From JAIEPT01 sp038217425 (GTDB lineage Bacteria > Planctomycetota > Planctomycetia > Gemmatales > Gemmataceae), in contig JBBQPM010000019.1 of the NCBI GenBank assembly GCA_038217425.1, positions 1-56,379 of the forward strand: a stretch of DNA of 56,379 nt. The letters run 5' to 3'. Below are positions 53,673-56,379 of the stretch, piece after piece. Both the position numbers and the translations under genes were made by a program. Position 1 is the first letter of the stretch. Each line of letters opens with the position of its first letter. A model generated the notes under the pieces. The model was given only the letters and a program-made list of their open reading frames with translations. It searched no databases and had not been told where the DNA came from.

Positions 53673-54383
53673 ATGCGTGCTCAATTTCGCTTTGCCCTCT
53701 TGGGCCTTGCCTGCTTGCCGACATTCGCTGCCGCTCAGGTTCCCGCCGGGTTCACGTCGCTCTTCGACGGCAAGACCCTCGACGGCTGGCAAGGCGCCAT
53801 TCCGATCTCACAGCGTGCCAAGCTCTCGCCGGAAGATCTGAAAGTGAAGCAGGCCGATGCCGACAAGAAGATGCGCGAACACTGGAAGGTCGAAGACGGC
53901 GCTTTGGTGAACGACGGCAAAGGCGTCAACCTCGCTTCGGTCAAACATTTTGGGAACTTCGAGATGCTCCTGGACTGGAAGATCAAGCCCAAGGGCGACA
54001 GCGGCATCTACCTGCGGGGCAACCCGCAACTGCAGATCTGGGACTCGGCCAGTCTGACCAACAAGGCGTTCGAGTTCGCCAAGAACAAGGGCTCCGGCGG
54101 ACTGTGGAACAACAAGGACGAAAAGGACAAGCTCCCGCTCGTGAACGCCGACAATCCCCCCGGGCAGTGGAACACGTTCCACGTCGTAATGAAGGGGGAC
54201 CGCGTCACAGTGAAGCTCAACGGCCATCTGGTCGTCGACAACGTCGCGCTCCCCAATTACTGGGAGAAGGGAATGCCGCTGCCTGAGGCGGGACCGATCG
54301 AGTTGCAGTTCCATCCGAACCAGGAGGGCAAGGCGGACAATCTGTACTTTAAGAATATCTACGTGAAAGAACTGCCGAAGTAA
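53673..54383 (+). CDS. Exported DUF1080 (3-keto-disaccharide hydrolase-type) protein
   Basis: The 236-residue protein has a signal peptide (1-21, ending AAA) and one DUF1080 domain, a concanavalin-like beta-jelly-roll. Visible motifs are FTSLFDGKTLDGW, the GDSGIYLRG block and QIWD, and WNTFHVVMKGDRVTVKLNG. Some members hydrolyse 3-keto-sugars, often with Gfo/Idh oxidoreductases, which makes the nearby gene at 48983 relevant. Start ATG at 53673 has GGAG six bases upstream; the ATG at 53661 is part of that site. Confidence 0.9.
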   Translation: MRAQFRFALLGLACLPTFAAAQVPAGFTSLFDGKTLDGWQGAIPISQRAKLSPEDLKVKQADADKKMREHWKVEDGALVNDGKGVNLASVKHFGNFEMLLDWKIKPKGDSGIYLRGNPQLQIWDSASLTNKAFEFAKNKGSGGLWNNKDEKDKLPLVNADNPPGQWNTFHVVMKGDRVTVKLNGHLVVDNVALPNYWEKGMPLPEAGPIELQFHPNQEGKADNLYFKNIYVKELPK

Positions 54384-54388
54384 CTTCG

Positions 54389-54428
54389 TCGTTTAGCGCT
54401 CGCGTGAACCGATGCGAGCGCTAAACGA
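54389..54428. terminator. 15-bp palindrome between the DUF1080 and kinase genes
   Basis: TCGTTTAGCGCTCGC (54389-54403) is exactly complementary to GCGAGCGCTAAACGA (54414-54428), with a 10-base loop. It starts 6 bases after the stop. It probably ends the DUF1080 transcript, though no T-run follows. Confidence 0.75.
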
Positions 54429-54455
54429 GTAAACGGCGGATCGCCCAAGAATTGG

Positions 54456-54461
54456 TACAAT
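54456..54461 (+). promoter_or_regulatory. Possible -10 box close to the kinase start
   Basis: TACAAT lies 7 bases before the ATG at 54469, at the same spacing as TAGAAT before the other kinase gene at 26119. A leaderless or near-leaderless transcript would follow. Confidence 0.3.
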
Positions 54462-54468
54462 ACTCCCC

Positions 54469-56001
54469 ATGGACGCGACCATCGAAAGTATTTGCAATCA
54501 GCTTGCTCGCCACAAAATCTTGCCCCCCGATTCCATTCGCAGCTTGCGCACTCAATGGCGTGCCGAAGGCGGGCCGCAGGTGGAAAACGCCGCTGCGTTT
54601 TGCCGTTGGCTCCCCAGTAAGAGTCCCGCCACTACATTCCAACTCGATCTGCTGCAGCGCGGGCACGGCGATCTTCTCGCCGTGAGCGACTATCGCTTGA
54701 TCGGCCGAATCGGCAACGGCCGGATGGCCGGCGTTTACCGAGCGGTGCATATTTCTTCCGGTCAGAACGTTGCTGTCAAGATTCTTCCCCCCTCCAAAAA
54801 TCAAAATCCCAAATTGATGGCCCGATTCCTGCGAGAAACGCGCATGGCCTCCAAGATCGATCACGACAATCTCGTACGCACCTTTCAGCACGGGTCGACC
54901 CCCGAGAAAATGCACTACCTCATCATGGAACTCGTCGAAGGCGATACCCTCGACGACGTCCTGGAGAAACGCAAGAAGCTGAGCGCCGAGGAAGCGGTCC
55001 ACATCGCGATCGACATTGCCGAGGGGCTCGAGTATCTCAACGATCTGAACTTCGTGCATCGCGATCTCAAGCCGGCAAACCTCATGCTTGCGCAGCCCGA
55101 GAAGACTGCGGGCGACTCGATCCTTGCGACGACTGTCAAGATCCTGGACATCGGGTTGGGACGCGCTCTCTTCGACGACGAAGACGACGGCGGCGATCTC
55201 ACCAAGGAAGGTTCGCTATTGGGGACGGTGAACTACATGTCGCCCGAGCAGGCGCGCAACGCCCATCAGGCGGACATTCGCTCGGATCTTTATAGCCTCG
55301 GCTGCGTGATGTTCGAGATGCTGAGCGGCTCCGTTCCGTTTGCGGATGCGAACCTGTTTCGGCAAATCGAACGCCATGCCCGCGAAAAGCCGAAATTGCT
55401 CACCGAGTTCGGCGTTTCCGAAGAATTATCCGGGATTGTGGATCGGCTGCTGACGAAAGACCCGGCCCTGCGTTATTCGACGCCTGGGCAGCTGCTGAAG
55501 GATCTGAAGCCGCTCAAGAAAACTCGGGAGACGCCGAAAATCGCCAAGCCGCTGCGTTCGTACATGACCTGGCTGGAGATGGCGCCTGCGGATCCGGAGG
55601 AAGAGGGGCAGCAGACGATCCAATTGCCTCCGGCGAAAGCAGCCAAGCCGGCGGACCCTGTGCCGCTGGCGAAACCCGAGCCCGTACCGTTGGCGGCGCC
55701 GGTGTTCAAGCCAGAGCCCGCGAGCCCAGTCAAGCCCGCGCCCAGGCCTGCGGAATTGCCGTTCCCGGTCGCTTCGGTCATCGAATCGCCGCAGCGACCG
55801 GCGCCGACCCCGCTGGCGTTTCCCGCGGGGAACACGGCGCCCTCGCGGCCGCAGCCAATTCAGGATCCGATGGAGACCCTGTGGCGCAAATTACGATCCT
55901 TCGGCTGGAGCAAACGCGACTGGATCGTCGCCGGGCTCGGCGCGGGAGTGGTGGTCTTCTTGCAAATCATCTGGTTTCTCATGCGCCTTCTGGTTCGCTG
56001 A
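54469..56001 (+). CDS. Tail-anchored Ser/Thr protein kinase
   Basis: The 510-residue protein has a helical N-terminus (1-75) and a kinase domain at about 76-345. Visible are the glycine loop IGNGRMAGV (81-89), VAVK lysine Lys104, catalytic loop HRDLKPAN (197-204) and MSPEQA. The metal-binding DFG reads DIG (227-229), and the third loop glycine is Ala. The catalytic Asp, Lys and Asn are kept, so activity is plausible but may be altered. A Pro/Ala-rich linker (about 375-465) leads to a single membrane helix at 485-508, with the kinase in the cytosol. No extracytoplasmic sensor domain exists, so input must come from the cytosol or partners. Confidence 0.88.
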   Translation: MDATIESICNQLARHKILPPDSIRSLRTQWRAEGGPQVENAAAFCRWLPSKSPATTFQLDLLQRGHGDLLAVSDYRLIGRIGNGRMAGVYRAVHISSGQNVAVKILPPSKNQNPKLMARFLRETRMASKIDHDNLVRTFQHGSTPEKMHYLIMELVEGDTLDDVLEKRKKLSAEEAVHIAIDIAEGLEYLNDLNFVHRDLKPANLMLAQPEKTAGDSILATTVKILDIGLGRALFDDEDDGGDLTKEGSLLGTVNYMSPEQARNAHQADIRSDLYSLGCVMFEMLSGSVPFADANLFRQIERHAREKPKLLTEFGVSEELSGIVDRLLTKDPALRYSTPGQLLKDLKPLKKTRETPKIAKPLRSYMTWLEMAPADPEEEGQQTIQLPPAKAAKPADPVPLAKPEPVPLAAPVFKPEPASPVKPAPRPAELPFPVASVIESPQRPAPTPLAFPAGNTAPSRPQPIQDPMETLWRKLRSFGWSKRDWIVAGLGAGVVVFLQIIWFLMRLLVR

Positions 56002-56379
56002 AAGTGTCAGAGCCGGAGCGCCAGCGACGCGGCAATGGGACGTTGCAGAAGTCTGCGCCGTTGGAAGCCGCGTATTTAATCGGACAGCGCCACTTTTCAC
56101 AATCGGCGAGGCTGAATTTTGACTGCGTCGAGGTTCGTGGCTCTAAATGGGGCGTGCTGTATTTTGGCCTGAAGGGCCGACTCTTATAGCCCAGGCCATG
56201 AGGCCTGGGTAAGATGTAATGCTTGGATCGGCCCTGAAAGGGCCAGCTCTTTCAACATGAGTTTTCTTGTTCTAAGTCCTTCAGCAGTCGGGCGGTTGAA
56301 TAGTGTTTATGCTTCCTGTCATAAACTGGTTTTTCCTGTGGCGGCTTCTTTGGTCCGCGTTGGCTGCGGGTCAATGCCT
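56002..56379. other. Intergenic tail with palindromes; no gene seen
   Basis: GGCCTGAAGGGCC (near 56166), CCCAGGCC-atga-GGCCTGGG (56190-56209) and GGCCCT-gaa-AGGGCC (56230-56244) are short palindromes of a dispersed kind. The last 120 bases are more AT-rich than the rest of the window and carry no convincing reading frame. Confidence 0.6.

Overview
The window looks like chromosomal DNA from a planctomycete, probably Gemmatales-like. This is inferred from gene content: Ser/Thr kinases fused to WD40 repeats, a DUF1080 protein, a Tat-exported Gfo/Idh/MocA oxidoreductase, a BamB-like PQQ propeller, an exosortase/EpsI pair, an SdrD-repeat surface protein with an N-terminal LEDR motif, and a stand-alone H4MPT formyltransferase. 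The DNA is GC-rich. I see no rRNA, tRNA, CRISPR array or intact insertion sequence.

1-4 kb (minus strand): a membrane-anchored caspase fold that has lost its catalytic dyad, and a copper-amine-oxidase-like exported protein. 4-16.8 kb (minus strand): the most unusual locus. It is a tightly coupled four-gene operon in the order HEAT-BRCT protein, WD40-HEAT giant, SWIM-WGR protein, reverse transcriptase. The RT carries the retron hallmarks NAxxH, YADD and VTG. The set matches my memory of type XIII retrons (RT + SWIM protein + ARM/HEAT protein), with an added BRCT protein. The 412 bases upstream hold a sigma70-like promoter overlapped by a palindrome. It is followed by a candidate msr-msd RNA: flanking complementary arms, TAGC right after the arm, three small hairpins, then a long hairpin. 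The ncRNA assignment is my inference.

16.8-26 kb: a membrane protein of unknown function; a PQQ propeller; an exosortase, polysaccharide co-polymerase/BY-kinase and EpsI operon; a trypsin-like protease; and an outer-membrane beta-barrel protein. 26-33 kb: a kinase-WD40 receptor and glnE. 33-41 kb: a von Willebrand lipoprotein whose end is encoded by inserted repeats, a nucleotidyltransferase-HD protein, a PHP-type CehA/McbA protein, a lipoprotein hydrolase and a large glycosidase-like protein. 41-45 kb: two tiny genes, a decayed PQQ gene, a cytosolic subtilase translationally coupled to Ftr, and a DUF3467 tandem protein. 45-56 kb: an SdrD-repeat surface protein, a Gfo/Idh oxidoreductase, DUF4058, a zinc-ribbon membrane protein coupled to an M48 peptidase, a DUF1080 protein and a tail-anchored kinase.

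Almost every sizeable intergenic gap holds a long palindrome. Several belong to families present more than once in the window. They sit mainly between convergent genes or just after stop codons.
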